Notes: generated by a model from the sequence alone, not told the origin. Positions 33,519-48,689 are shown, numbered from the stretch's first letter. The stretch: DNA of 64,000 nt from Melampsora larici-populina 98AG31 (GCF_000204055.1 NW_006768766.1:2532524-2596523), one strand, 5' to 3'. A program made the numbers and translations.

Positions 33519-35502
33519 TTTATCGTCAAAGAGACAAGAATTCTGATGGTTTAGATATTTAGAAACTTATCTACCTACGTTAAAGGATCAAAAAGAACAA
33601 AAACAGCTCTTGAATTGATCAAGATTAAAGTAGATTTTCTTAAACACTCTGGAAACTTGAGCGTTGGTATCCTGAAATCAGAGAAATCTTTCTGAACCTT
33701 TCAAAGGAGGCTGAAATAACTATTGCAACAAAAACTATTTTCTCATATGGAATTTGTGTCATCATTCTTGCGCACATAGCCAATTGAATCCACCTGAATT
33801 TGAAAAGAAACTTGCTATTTTTTTGCTTGTACCGACTCCATACAAGGATAAGTGCTCTATATTTTGTTCAAAGCTTGTGTTCTTTAGTAAAAAAATCATT
33901 CTTATTCAATCATTACCGACTTCGAACGGCAAAAATCATATATAATTTTCTTCTCAGAATCGAGTTACAAAATGAGACCCCTACATTTTGAAGTTGAACC
34001 TGTACTTTATGACACGAAAAGGGTTGCATTTTGGAAGTCTCGGACCACTTCAAAGGGCCAATTGTGTGTGGGAATGAAACCAAACAAAGGACAGGCAAAA
34101 AACCAGGGGAAAGATGATAAACATTCCCTTGAATCTGATCTTCAACCTCGTCAATCTATGTACTTATCGATACTATAGACTTGATAGTTTCGTGGAGGAA
34201 TACAATAGCAAGCTTCACCAATCATGAGGGCCTGATTTAGGATGCCTTTTTACTAAACCACTTTCGTACACGCAGCACCAACTTAAGGCCTCGATGGTCC
34301 ACCCTCTGGCTTTATAACTCGATTGGTGGGCTACTCTTCTGGGTGTGTCCATTGTTGATTTTCGGAAAAACTAAATTTTCATGAACTGGGTCAGAGAATT
34401 CGATTATCGTTGAGATCCGGCGAAAGTGGGCGAAAAGGCAGATGGGCGAAAAGTATCCTCAAGACGCCACCTTCCTGTATGTACATAGGAAGATGGCTTG
34501 AGCCTTGGATGTAGTACCTTGTAGTACAGGTCGCAATCGGAAACTCGCTCACTTCCAGCTCGCGACTATCAAGAGAGCATATGTAAGTAGGAGAAAACAA
34601 TCACCTCCGCTAACGTCGTCAGATTGCATAACATCTGGCTGAGAAATGAATTGATCAAGCTCTGTCTGATTCAGAAAGATCAGCTTGACATATTCTGTTT
34701 TTAAGTTTTTTTTTTGCTTTCAAGTTTTTGGCTCCACTTCTTTGAACGGTCATTGGTTTTTATTTTCATTTCCACGTTTTATAAAGCTTGGATTGATAAA
34801 TGTTGGCTTAAGCATTTTAAAGTGATTCAAATCTTCGAGTGTTTTGGTTTTATATCCTAAATACTTGGATGAAATCTAACACCATCTTCCTCCACCCTTT
34901 ATGATGATATGATGAATAATCTAAAAAAGTGAGATGCATCTGTTCTTCATCGAGATAGATAAAAATTGTTCGTATTGATTGAAATCTATAAACTTGAATC
35001 GAAGCAAAGGGTGAATGTTTTTATGTTGTAATGTTATATTATCATAATTGATGATCTGGTATACCATCGAGGTCTGCCAGGCCACCGCGATCCGGAAGCT
35101 TAAGCCACCTCACGAGTGGCTTATATTTTTGAATTGCGCTGTACCTCTTGCACGGACTTGGTACAGGCTGTCTCGTACATGAGACTTTTCGCCCGGGGAT
35201 CGTTTCGCCCATTTCCAACAATCCTCGAATGCTCCCAACTGGGTTGACGCTGGTTTTGTAGTATCAACAAGAATTTGACCCCCGCAAGTGTCCCTTTTCA
35301 ATTTTTCTTCTTAGATGTGCAGCATACCTTCCAACAATTCAATTCCAAAAATGGACACAGCCCTGAAATCAGAAGTTACGAGTTTTTGGTTAAACTCACA
35401 CTGCTTTGAAAAGTTTCTTACATGTCGGCTTCCTCCTGACCCATTTTTTCCTGGTTGTTACACTTCGATCAAATCCTTCGAATCCTTCATCATCTTGAAA
35501 GA
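33519..35502. other. Spacer between array genes 2 and 3
   Basis: About 2 kb with no supported gene; short ORFs overlap on both strands. From about 35310 the leader resembles those of genes 1 and 2. Confidence 0.3.
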
Positions 35503-36319
35503 ATGTTAACAGCTTTCCTTAAGATCTCACTTGTACTATTTTCCTTATCATGGATTTATGATTCAAAGGTTATAGCCATAAATGATGGGAAAACTTACTC
35601 CTGTAGCTGTGCCGTGGATTTCAGTTACCCAGATGGTGGGCAAAGTGGTTTGGCACGTAAGTACATCGGGTCTATTGATTCTATTGGATTTATGACTTCA
35701 GCATAACTGCACCCAAATGGCTAACCCAAACCACTTTTTGTAATCGATCATATCAAAACAGACTGCAACCAGAACCTCGGTGAGGTCGTTAACGATATTA
35801 GATATACTTGCGAAATCGATTCATGCTATTATGACGGTAAGCATTTCACAAAACCCATCTTTGAAAGATGTGTCATTATCCATATTTCTCAATCACACTG
35901 ATTGACAAACATCTATCTTATGTTGTATCTCATCTCAGGTCATCACTACGTTGACATGATCGATTGTGTTCACAACGGAGACAGTGATAGAAGGCCAAGT
36001 AATCAAAAATGTTCTCAATATCGATACATGGGTGATGTTAAAGGTTTCAGTCAGTACTCAAGTCTTCAGATCATTTCTGGTCTAATTTGAATCCTATCTT
36101 CATTTCAAGATTAATGGAGTTTGTTTTGCCTTTTTTTTCTATGAATATGGAATTTTCAATAGGTTGTACAAACCCTGGAAACGCACATTATACATGTCCT
36201 TTCAAACAAAACTCTGGTAGAATGCTGAGTTAGTTCGAATTTTTCTCTCAATCCGTTTCTGAATGGGAAAACTAAACAAATTTGATTTTCCAGGATGTTC
36301 CGCATGCACGAAGGGGTAG
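35503..36319 (+). CDS. Small secreted cysteine-rich protein, array gene 3 (candidate effector)
   Basis: Five exons: 35503-35656, 35762-35836, 35939-36049, 36163-36228, 36294-36319; 143 residues, phase-1 introns. Signal peptide MLTAFLKISLVLFSLSWIYD. Eleven cysteines: exon 1 has two (SCSC) where its relatives have one; exons 2-5 keep the 3-2-2-2 pattern, ending CSACTKG. Exon 3 carries HHYVDMIDC and KCSQY. It is the longest member because exon 1 is extended after the signal peptide. An odd cysteine number leaves one unpaired or allows a dimer (inference). Confidence 0.8.
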
Positions 36320-37101
36320 ATTATCGAAGAAAGATATATCTTGGTCAATCAAGAATGAGTCGATTTGTATGACTTCTAAGCTCTTGTACACTCGAATCCT
36401 ATCAAAGTAGAGATTTCCATGAAGTCGTGAAAACATGGTCTTGAAATAGCTAGTACAATCAAAGAAACGATAAAAATCATTCTTGTCTCCTTTGTTTGAT
36501 TGGTTCAGCGCACACAGCCAATGCAATTTGCACCAAAGGAAACTTGTGGTTTAATTCTACGATTCAAAGAGAGGACGAGATCAATTCAAGATAGAAATGA
36601 CTAATTGATCAAAATGTTGGATAGTTACGAGAGAGAAAACAGTCCACGTAGCCTCTAGCTCTGCAAAGGAAATTGGGGTACCAACCGGGGCAAACCTCGG
36701 TGGGATCCCCGTATTAGAATTTTGAGGGTTTGTGGTGTAATCCATCATTCCGAGACGACGGACAGCAAGAGATGAGAAAAGACCCTGAGACGAGCTTGCA
36801 GTTTTTTTCTTACGAAATGCGCCTCTGAGCGCATACACACATACATAGTTGAATTTTCCTTCTCAGACGTGCACTTTACCCTACTTGACCTCTCTTTACT
36901 CTTTAGATGTTCCAAAACGTCAGCGCCACCGGTGAATGCCGCAGCCCATAAGAGCTTCCGATGCGTGGGTTGGCAACCCCCCCACCTTCTACCTGGAATA
37001 CAACTTCCATAAGAACTCAGGCCATCGTCCGCGCGACTCTTGCCCGATCTCACTTCCTGATCCTTTTCCCCTGGCCGAAAACCTCACTTGATTCATCCAA
37101 A
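36320..37101. other. Spacer between array genes 3 and 4
   Basis: No supported gene; short ORFs only. Confidence 0.3.
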
Positions 37102-37809
37102 ATGCTCTACGCCTTCTTGAAGATCTCGACTCTACTCTTTTCCCTGTGGCTTCATGGCTCGAATGTGATGGTCGCAGGAGAACAAACCAAGATATTTTCG
37201 TGTACCAGAAGGTTTACACTTAGCTCAGCTACTCAAGCAGGTATGCAAAACCATCCAAAGATTCGTTGTCTTCTGACTATACAGCATATATAACCTCTAA
37301 AGCAGACCTTTTTTTGTGATGAATTGCTTGAAAAGTGTGCAAGATGGATTCCCCTGACGAGAAAGATTATACGTGCAGCTTGAATACTTGCTGGTACCAA
37401 GGTAAGTACCTCACAGAGAAATTCTGATCATCTGACATTTAATTTATACATCTCATTTTAGGTCATCAATGGATTCCGATGTCGAGCTGCGTGCTCACCC
37501 GATCACCCCAAGGATCTAGTAAACAACATTGTGCCCAGTATGAATTTCTCAGCTTTGAGAAAGGTTTTAGTCAGTCTTTCTAATCCTGAATCATCTATGA
37601 CTGCTGAATTATCCTACTCGTGATTGATCCTTTTTTTACCTATCAATATGAAATGTTTAGGTTGTATCAATCCTGCAAAATATCATTACACATGTGATTA
37701 TCTTGAGAATGCTGGGAAAGTCATGCGTTGGTCAAGATTCTCCTATCATGAAGTAAATACTGGCACTGATTTTGTTTGATTTCCTTCAGAATGTACTACA
37801 TGCACGTAG
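37102..37809 (+). CDS. Small secreted cysteine-rich protein, array gene 4 (candidate effector)
   Basis: Five exons: 37102-37240, 37336-37401, 37462-37569, 37661-37726, 37790-37809; 132 residues, phase-1 introns, 10 cysteines in the shared pattern ending CTTCT. Signal peptide MLYAFLKISTLLFSLWLHGS. It is the most diverged member: exon 3 has WIPMSSC where the others have a VxM-x-x-C segment. The donor of exon 4 (GTTGGT) is less standard than the GTTAGT of genes 1 and 3; if unspliced, the frame runs on for 19 residues to a TGA at 37778, so two C-termini are possible. Confidence 0.75.
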
Positions 37810-39599
37810 TGATAGATTTCACCAAAAAGAAGAATCCTTGATAATCTAATGACAAAACGTTCAAGACTATGTCGATCGGTTTAGTTTCTCATTCAAATCA
37901 TGATCTGGACTCGCGTGGATGTGGAAGCTTTTTGAGCGAGATCTTGCACGCACTAGAGATGATCAAAAAGAAACAAGACGGAGATATATCCTGACCTATC
38001 AACACTTTGGTTAATGATCCTAGCGATCACAGCCAATCAAATTCGTTTCAGAAGGAACTCTTGCAATTTGAACAAGGTCGAAAATGGGTGAAAGCCAAAA
38101 CGATTTAGTCTTCAAGATAATCGACACTTCCTTGCTCGCTTCGAGGACCTCTTGTAATTTTTTTGCAATGCTAAACTCGAGAAGAACTTGTGCTACTATA
38201 TACCTAATTGATTTGAAGTTGGATTCAACAGACTCGTGTTACTGATTTTGGATGACAATGACGATGTACATAATTCTTTCCTCAGTCATTTTTTACATTG
38301 GGATCAAGGTTTGTTTAGTTTCATCTGGGAGTCAGTGAGGCTATTGAAGAGAGGTTTTCAATCCTAAGGGTGAGATCACTAGCACGGGTATTCCTGAAAT
38401 CAATCATACATTCCTGAGAGTCAGTTTCTAGCTTCTCAATGCCATTAGATACTTTTGAAGATCATGATCATTGGATGGATTCCATGTGGCTCTTTTCCTG
38501 ATTCATAGCTCATGTAAAATTGGTCACAAGTTTTAGATTTCTTCATCCATTGTATCATCGACAACTTTCATTCTTTGAAAATAGCTTTCATTACTGCCAC
38601 ACAGCAAAAAAGACATCTATGGTTCTTTGATTGTTTACATCTGCTAATTTGCTTGAAGAGTGGTCATCACAAGCAGTTAGATTCAGGTCATCTCAGAGCA
38701 AATCTTGACATGCAACCATCTGACAATTGTAGCATTGGGTTTATAGGTTGGAACAAGTCAAATGAGGAAGTGTTGAATCTGATGGTGGCAAATGTCGGTT
38801 GGTATACTGTTATAAATGATAATTTAGCATGAAGGAATTCCATTGATCGGAGGCTAAGATTTTTCAAAAAAGTCAAAATGAAACTATGTATTCTCGAAAC
38901 TGCTGTAGATAGCGCGAAATGAATGCAGAAATATGGGCGAGTCCTTCTTCTTGCGCAAGCATTCGATTGTATCATGAAAGTTGAATATGTAGAGTTTGCG
39001 ACTACAGATAAAAGCTCAACTGGAGTCAACTTAGGGAGTCAAATCATCTTCGACTCGCACTCTACAGTGAGATTCTGTTATAGGCATCGTGATGATTGGC
39101 CAAATGCCATGTTGATGGAACAGATGCTCCTTATCGAATGAAACCAAAAATGGTTGGATGGTGTTCCATTCATGTACAAAATACGATTCAAGATCTGCAA
39201 AGAATGATACCTCCCCAATTTGGACGTTGTCACATCAGAATAGCCTTGGAAGTTCATGAAGTATGTTGCTGATTAGACGTATAATTCCACGCCCCAAAAG
39301 CTCAAGATGGAGTGTTGTGCGTACATATTCAGAGCTTATCGGTGTCAAGGTTATATCTTGGGTGATTAATGACATTTTTCGAGAGTGCCGAATGCGTGCT
39401 CATTAAAAGCCTCAGGATTCGGGACTTGTCACTTCACGAGCGAGTCAGCGATATACAACCTCGTATTTGAGTCACCTTGTGACAATCCGCGATCATAACT
39501 CAAAGGTCAAGAGGTAGTAGAAGAACAAGCATTCGGACAAGGGTTCATGGGGTGAACACGAGAGGTTTCGAGAGAGGTCAATGTTTGAGCCATGGATGG
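37810..39599. other. Intergenic, no supported gene
   Basis: ORFs at 38575-38832 and 38923-39141 (plus) and 39507-39731 (minus) lack family features. The last 300 bp is HSP90 promoter. Confidence 0.3.
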
Positions 39600-39659
39600 T
39601 TCTGGAACGATTGATGGTGATGGAATTGAATTTGGAATGAGTATCTTTCTGGAATGTTC
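39600..39659 (+). promoter_or_regulatory. Heat-shock elements upstream of HSP90
   Basis: TTCTGGAATGTTC at 39647-39659 is three perfect inverted nGAAn units, the canonical HSF binding site, about 255 bp before the HSP90 ATG. A second half-site, TTCTGGAA, lies at 39600-39607. HSF control of HSP90 is well established in fungi. Confidence 0.7.
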
Positions 39660-39912
39660 TACGAAGGGTTTCATTGATCGACCTGTGGTATATTTTGTAA
39701 ATTTTTCAATCCTCACCAAAACAGAAAGCATCGATAGTTCTGGTAAGTTCCATTAGAAATCCAGTTGACCATATAACACTTTCCCTCTTCCCTTACCTTG
39801 TCCCACTTCCTTCAGCGGAATAGCTTTTTGTTTTATCATCATCACCATCAAAAACCAATTAAACGATCATCTCATCTCATCTTAATTCAATCTATCATCA
39901 ACTATATCAATC

Positions 39913-42754
<2,842 letters not shown>

Positions 42755-43232
42755 ACAAATCGCATAGAACACAAAATGGATATTAAAATTCAGATACCTC
42801 TCATTCCTTTTATTCTTTTTTCATGACTCACCCAAAATAATAAACTCTTTATAATGTGACTTTTAACGATCGAAAAAATAACACAGCCACACAGCTGATG
42901 TCGCTCTTAACGTTTTTGCTTTGTCTTTGTTTTGTACCATTGTTCTTTCTTTTTCCTGTTGTTGCAAATTCAAATTTATGTTGATGCAAATGGTAACCGA
43001 TGAATCATGAAAGTGAAAGTTTGGTGTGCCACAGCGAGAGCCGCATTACCTATTGATACTTCAATTGTAATCATGGTAAACCCTGAAGTTGTTGCTACAG
43101 AAAGTGGAGTTTAACCCATTAACCGTTTTCCGGTTGCTTACTATCGTTCACTTGAGAGCAACTTTAATCCAATCTCAACACCTTGCAACTTCAACACCGT
43201 CTGTACTAGCTCCCCAAACAACTCCCGAAATC
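42755..43232. other. HSP90 3' flank
   Basis: AT-rich; no gene seen. Confidence 0.3.
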
Positions 43233-43535
43233 ATGCAGATCACTCAAAACTCTCAAGTCGAAGTTCCAATTCTGAATCCTAGACAATCCCATTACCATCC
43301 CAGATCCTCTTGTCTTCAAAACATGCTTTTTTGGTGCCATAACCTGAATGATACTTCCTTTGAACACCTGCATAAGCTAGAAAAAACTATGAAAAGCCAA
43401 AGGACTGAAAATCATCAACATTTGCTACTCCTAAGCTGTTTTTCCTTTACTATATTTATATCCGAAATTCTCCCTTTCACTCTTGCTTCAAAAACAGATG
43501 AATCAGTCATTAAAATCCTTACAGAAATGAGTTAA
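43233..43535 (+). CDS. Possible small membrane protein
   Basis: An ATG-started ORF of 100 residues. A polar N-terminal half is followed by a strongly hydrophobic segment of about 22 residues (LLLLSCFSFTIFISEILPF) and a short polar tail. It could be a tail-anchored protein or a chance ORF. No family, splice signals or paralogue support it. Confidence 0.25.
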   Translation: MQITQNSQVEVPILNPRQSHYHPRSSCLQNMLFWCHNLNDTSFEHLHKLEKTMKSQRTENHQHLLLLSCFSFTIFISEILPFTLASKTDESVIKILTEMS

Positions 43536-44438
43536 TCCTTCTGTGGTGTCTATATTGTCTTATGTCTCTTCTAGATCAGTCTTTGTTAAAATATGGGTGT
43601 GAGCTATTATATTTGTCAGGGGTGCATTCACTTAGATCTCTACCTTTCCTTTTCCGCGTCCTTTTTGTGTACATCTTTTGATTGAAGCCTTTTTCTTTCA
43701 TATTGTCAGTTATCTAATTTTTCGGCTCCCTTGGATTCTCTTTGTTTCTTTTGATCAGTTTTAGTCCTTCATATGATCACAGGGGTTCCGCCTTACATGG
43801 TTCATGAGCTAGGCTTGGGAGCACCATAGGGGCTACAAAGAGCTTGTAAGATAATATATAATAAACCAAAAGAAGCTCTCTGACGACTGATCTTTATGAA
43901 ACAAACAACAAAGACCTTGGTATATGAGTACTGGTAAGACAGACCTAGAAAAACACTTGATTGTAATTCTCAACAATGGTAATTACAATGGTATTCTGGT
44001 CTCTGAATTGAAGTATTGCTCTAGAAAACTATTTGAAACATATAACCCGAATCAAATTCTCCTTTGATAAGGGGAAGACTTAAGTGATGCTGTACTGCTT
44101 ATAGTGATCCCAAAAAAAGATTGAAGACACTTTGACTATGTGAGAGATGTAGAGGAACAAAAAATCATTGTTTCTTTCGATACTACAAGCAAACTTTGCT
44201 CCTGGTAACTGTGTTCCAAATCTCCCATCGAATTTCCAAAATGTTAACATCTTGGTATCCTTTCAATCGGCTGCTCCATGATATGTTGAATTCTAAAATC
44301 TGCAATTCATTTTTGTCGTCTATTTCAAATTGACAAGTTTTTCCCTCACACGAGATATGATAGATATTTTCACCTTAATTACAAAAATGTCTGTATGCAA
44401 CATGATAAAATAAACTGATTGAATTTGCACCTCAAGGA
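43536..44438. other. Intergenic, no supported gene
   Basis: Nothing recognised. Confidence 0.3.
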
Positions 44439-46092
44439 TCAAACCTTGATAGACTTGACAAATTGAGCTACATTGTCTCCAAGGACTGCTTGAACTGTCG
44501 ATGAGGGGTACAGGGAATCCTGTAATGGTGATTCGAGTAAAAGAATATGAGTACATTGGTATTAATGTGTTTTTTAAGAAGATGTACTGACCACGTAAAA
44601 GTACTGATTTGGATTGCCAGCAAGGTCGACCGCGTCCGTTACGTTCACAAGTCCATACTATTTCAAGATTACATTAGACAAATCCGTAGTGCTACTGACT
44701 TGTAAAACCGTAGACCAACTTACTTTAGCGGGAGCTTCAAGGATTCGGTTCCAAGTTGGTGCCGTGTCGAAGACTTTTATGAAATCAACGTTAGTGGAAT
44801 TATCGGCCTTGAAGGAGTCTGCGATGGCATTCAATCCCTTGAATTTCAATAGACCATCAGATAAGCTCATGGTGATTTGATTTATGAAAACTTTCATGCC
44901 GAAAAAAATTGCACGACTTACTTGATTGTATCGTCTAACTAAACGTTGGATGATATCGCGATAGAGAGAAGCCGAGAGTTTGTTCTTGTCGGACCATGCT
45001 TTGATCTGAGTCACAACCCGTGGCGAGCCCTCGAGGGGTGGTATTGTCATTAAGATGATAGCAGACGAGTACCTTGATAGCCCAAGAGTTGAGGAGGTCA
45101 TCTTGTAAGGTTCTATGTAGTAGAATATCATCAAGGTAGAGAGTAAAGTGACTCACATTTGAATGGCTGCATTTTTCGTCATTTGTTCAATTTGAGATCG
45201 AACAGCAGCGACTTGTTGATCGATCAATTTATTGCCTTGATCAGAAGGAGAATCTCCTCCAGTACTTGGAAGATCTTGATCACCACTTGGTCTAAAACCG
45301 GCAGCAGTTGCCCATATGTCGAGAATGGCTTCAACTCCAACCCAATGAAAGTATAATAAGCTACCCGGACCAACTGCGATCTTTTTTCCAGTGAGATCTT
45401 GAGTGTACTTTGCAATCTGAGTTCGGGTGTCTCTGATGCGACTACTGGCAGAATTACCGACATTATTATCCGCATAGGCTCCCGCTCTATGTATCGAAAA
45501 GGTCATTTAGGTGTCAGTAAACGGTTTTCTTTCTTGTATGGATTTTCTGATTCTTCAAAGACTTTCAAAATCTTAACTCAACTGTGCGTAATTGAATAGA
45601 GGAGTAAGCGCATTGGAGTAAAGCACGTCCACAAGTCGTTCTGTCCAAGCTTTTGGGGAACGGTCAACAACCCTTCCACCCTCTTGAAAATAGAAAATCC
45701 ACAATCCGGTCAAAAAAAATTATAGATGATTAAAAAAGAGTGAAAAACTTTCAAAAAGAAAAAAGACACCAACGTGGGGGTTTTCTTCTACGCGAATCTC
45801 CAAAGCGGTTAGTTCCATCATCTGAGAATTTAAACACCTTGAAGTCAATCAACAAATTTTCAACATGGCTTGAAAAACAACAAAAGCCTTACCTGAATAC
45901 TTGTCACCAAAGACGATGACAGATGAATAGGTATTCACTGCTCCACCATGAATGACGAAACTATCAAAATCAGATGATCAGTTTTATGTTTGAGAACTTC
46001 ATTATGTATGTAGGAAAATGTTCAATTAACCTGTTCAGACTCAAGGCAGCAAGAACCAGATATAAAATGTTGATTGAATGTGCGTTCTTCAT
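44439..46092 (-). pseudogene. GDSL (SGNH)-esterase-like gene, catalytically and structurally broken
   Basis: About ten exons: 46092-46031, 45960-45893, 45821-45774, 45682-45583, 45486-45157, 45112-about 44922, about 44875-44724, 44657-44592 and 44519-44439. A signal peptide starts MKNAHSINILYLVLAALS. The family's FGDS block reads FGDKYSDDGTNRFGD, so the nucleophile Ser is Lys (about residue 41). NYAQAGAYADNN and AVGPGSLLYFHWVGVEAI match blocks II and III. The end reads DSLYP where the catalytic Asp-x-x-His pair would be, so His is Tyr. Near 45055-45070 a conserved hydrophobic strand continues only in another frame (IILMTIPPLEG), suggesting a one-base shift, and the intron near 44.9 kb has no acceptor in phase. 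Related active enzymes (CE16-like) deacetylate sugars. This copy looks inactive. Confidence 0.6.
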
Positions 46093-46645
46093 GATGATGC
46101 AGATGAGAATGGGTCGTCAGATTTGAGTGTCAAGCCGTACTGAAATTGATTGTACAGAAAAATAGAGATGGGAGGAAGCTGTTAAAGAACGAGTCTTTAT
46201 ATTTTACTTTTAGCAAGGCTGATGTTTGTTCAAAAACACAGCCTCTTGATTGGTTTGTACAAAAGGCTTCAACGGGTAAATCTTAAACGCCTCCGAGTGT
46301 AGGGACACTTTTTGCGTCATCACACCACACCGTTTCTCGTTCTTCATATTTGGAAGCCGGCTACAGCTCCGATAGAGTGGTTGATATCCTTTCCCCATGT
46401 GACCGTCTGTGGCCTTTCACTGTACGGTCCACATTTCCGAAGGCGACTGAAGAAGAATTGTGTGCTTGGTATTCTTGTTGGGGAAATGGCTGCTCAGCCA
46501 CTTGAAAGGTCATATATTTCATCATATGCACTGATACATAGTGGAAGGAATTCGAAGGAAAAAAGTGTACAACTTCAAGGAAGGTAGAGATTTGAGTAAA
46601 ATCTCCTTCTATAATAAGGGCATCATAATCCAAACTAAGTTTATG
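46093..46645. other. Intergenic, no supported gene
   Basis: Promoter side of the GDSL-like gene; short ORFs on both strands only. Confidence 0.3.
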
Positions 46646-46647
46646 TA

Positions 46648-47008
46648 TACAGCTGTTTCAAGAAAAAATATTGTCCTCCTTGTTTTTTTATTTTATTTTA
46701 TTTTGAAGTTGCACTAAAAACACTCACGTAGAATCTACACGAGAGCTGTGATCACCTTTTTCAAGGGTGCAAAGATCACAGATGATCACAATTGTTGCTT
46801 CCTTTGTATCCACAATGCACAACCTCAGGCTCTGGTGCTTTTTCAAGGCTTCATAATGATGGTGAGGTACAATCTTTAAAGTTTAGCACATTATTGACTA
46901 CAGCTGCTCATATGTAGAGTCTACAACAAATAATCTTTAGTGCACCTTTAAAATAAGGATAAAAATAAAATAACAAGGACAACGACATTTTTTCTTGAAA
47001 CAGCTGTA
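46648..47008. mobile_element. MITE with long TIRs and TA target site (Tc1/mariner-like)
   Basis: TACAGCTGTTTCAAGAAAAA starts at 46648, and its reverse complement ends at 47008. The arms continue for roughly 80 bp (including GTGCACTAAA-type ends) with some gaps. TA lies immediately outside both ends. The element is 361 bp and non-coding; the 2-bp TA duplication points to the Tc1/mariner group. Confidence 0.75.
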
Positions 47009-48491
47009 TATGTTGGCAACACTCATTGGCAGAAAAGATAATGGAAAATATTAAATCCAGCCCGGTGCTTGAAACTCTGACCGCCCAGATTCACTCTGTG
47101 GAACAACTAAATCAGTTACCACATGAATTCACTATGGAGTGATTTACCAAGTACTCTCCACCACCTCTCCAGACTTGTATCCGCATTGCTTGTGACCGTG
47201 TCCAACACAGGGAACAACTGTACAACCATTACTTTGCACCTAATGACACATAAAAATCAAAGTTTTAATATTGATTTCAAATGATCAAATAAAGTGTGAG
47301 ATGTTGAAGTGGTGATGAATTGATGAAGTGTGGGATTTGCAGAGTCAAAAAAACACGCAACAGTTGTGATTTGATGTGTCAAATCTTAAGATAAAACATG
47401 AATAAAGCTTGTGTAAAGTTAGACAAGCTTGATTCATGATTTGACGCAGGCATAGGGACCGCCCCTCTAAGACAGGTCCATAGTGGACCTGCGTAAGATT
47501 TACCGGTAAACTTACAATGAAACCGCTGTTTACCGCACCCATAGTGAGTGCTCCAACCATCTAGCCAATACCACTAAAGATTTATCAATTCCATTTTCAT
47601 TTATAAGATTCAGAATGTCTGGTTGATTGTGTGGTCTAAAACATGCGGGAGCTCCATGTAAGAGGACTGGGTATCAATTGGGAAGTGTTGTTAGATTGTT
47701 GTCTATTAAATGAATCCATTGGTGTCTATATTGTAGAAGAAATTTAGCTTTGAATTGTGATCCTGTATAGAATACGATGCCAATTGAGCCTAGTCTTGCT
47801 GCTCCATCAACCCAAACTGGTTTTTCATCTCAAGTCATTTTTATAGCTTGCAATACAGTATTTGTCTTGTCCCTGATTTCACACTGAGGTAAGTCTGCCA
47901 ACAGAAAGACACCTGGTCAAGTACAGATCACAAATCTGCCTGATTTAAATTCATTCATTGCTTGCTTTGATGGAAGAGTAATTGTGTTGTCAGTTGAGTT
48001 TTGCATTTCCTTCTGTCCTTGATTAATAACATCCACCCATTGTTGTGCAGGTTGATTTTGAGTGGATGGAATGATAATCAGTGGATGAGTTGTCATTGGA
48101 GTCCGCTTTGAGCTCAAACTTTTGATTGTTTGTACTAAAGTCTATGATTCAATTCTGATTTTTGATTCTTTCTTGAAGTATAGTTATTGAGCCTTGTTCT
48201 GAGTTTGATAATTCTATTAAAGTTTTACATTTGCATATTTGTCATGGAGATAATTTGCCTTTGTGCTTGGTAATCAAAAAATCAATAAAATTGTGTAAAC
48301 CTTGTTGATAATTTGGAACCAGTGACTTATGAATGGAAGCCTCACTGATGTTCAATTCTGTTGGGGGAGGAGGAGGGGGATTTGTAAAGGGGATTTGTCT
48401 GATGATTTGACAGCAACACAATGGAAAAACTCAGATGATGTCATGGATGAGGTGTTCCGCAGTGACTGTACAATTTCTGACTGTTGTGGCT
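47009..48491. pseudogene. Decayed coding-like sequence interrupted by the LTR element
   Basis: Minus-strand frames between about 48480 and 47580 read as plausible protein with stops between blocks (for example VWVDGAARLGSIGIVFYTG, resembling the first motif of an RNase H domain of a retroelement). The LTR element sits inside it: the sequence right of 55413 appears to continue the same old reading direction. Too decayed for a firm call. Confidence 0.3.
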
Positions 48492-48496
48492 CAAAG

Positions 48497-48689
48497 TGTT
48501 AAGGTCTACTGTCTGGGTTCTGGCACGGGAGTGAGGTTCTGATCTGGGTCTGGTTCTTGTATCCTTAGTATTGTGATTGTCGGATAAGGGAAAAGCTAGT
48601 ACAGTGTTGTGTGGTACAAGATATGGGTTCAACTCGTGACATGTGTACTGATGTTTCACAAGTCTTTCCCCCAGTGTACGCTCATAACA
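48497..48689 (-). repeat. 3' LTR of the chromovirus
   Basis: Starts TG (plus strand TGTTAAGG) and ends CA (CATAACA); 193 bp and identical to the copy at 55216-55408. The adjacent internal sequence on the minus strand (AAAGGGGGGATAA) is the polypurine tract. Confidence 0.95.

Noticed and set aside
39507..39731. ORF divergent to HSP90
   Set aside because: It overlaps the heat-shock element region and has no recognisable features.
43089..43232. Longer version of the 43.2 kb ORF
   Set aside because: It begins with TTG; the first ATG is at 43233.
47440..47560. Short palindromes (GGTCCATAGTGGACC, TTTACCGGTAAA)
   Set aside because: No paired ends or target duplication; too short to call an element.
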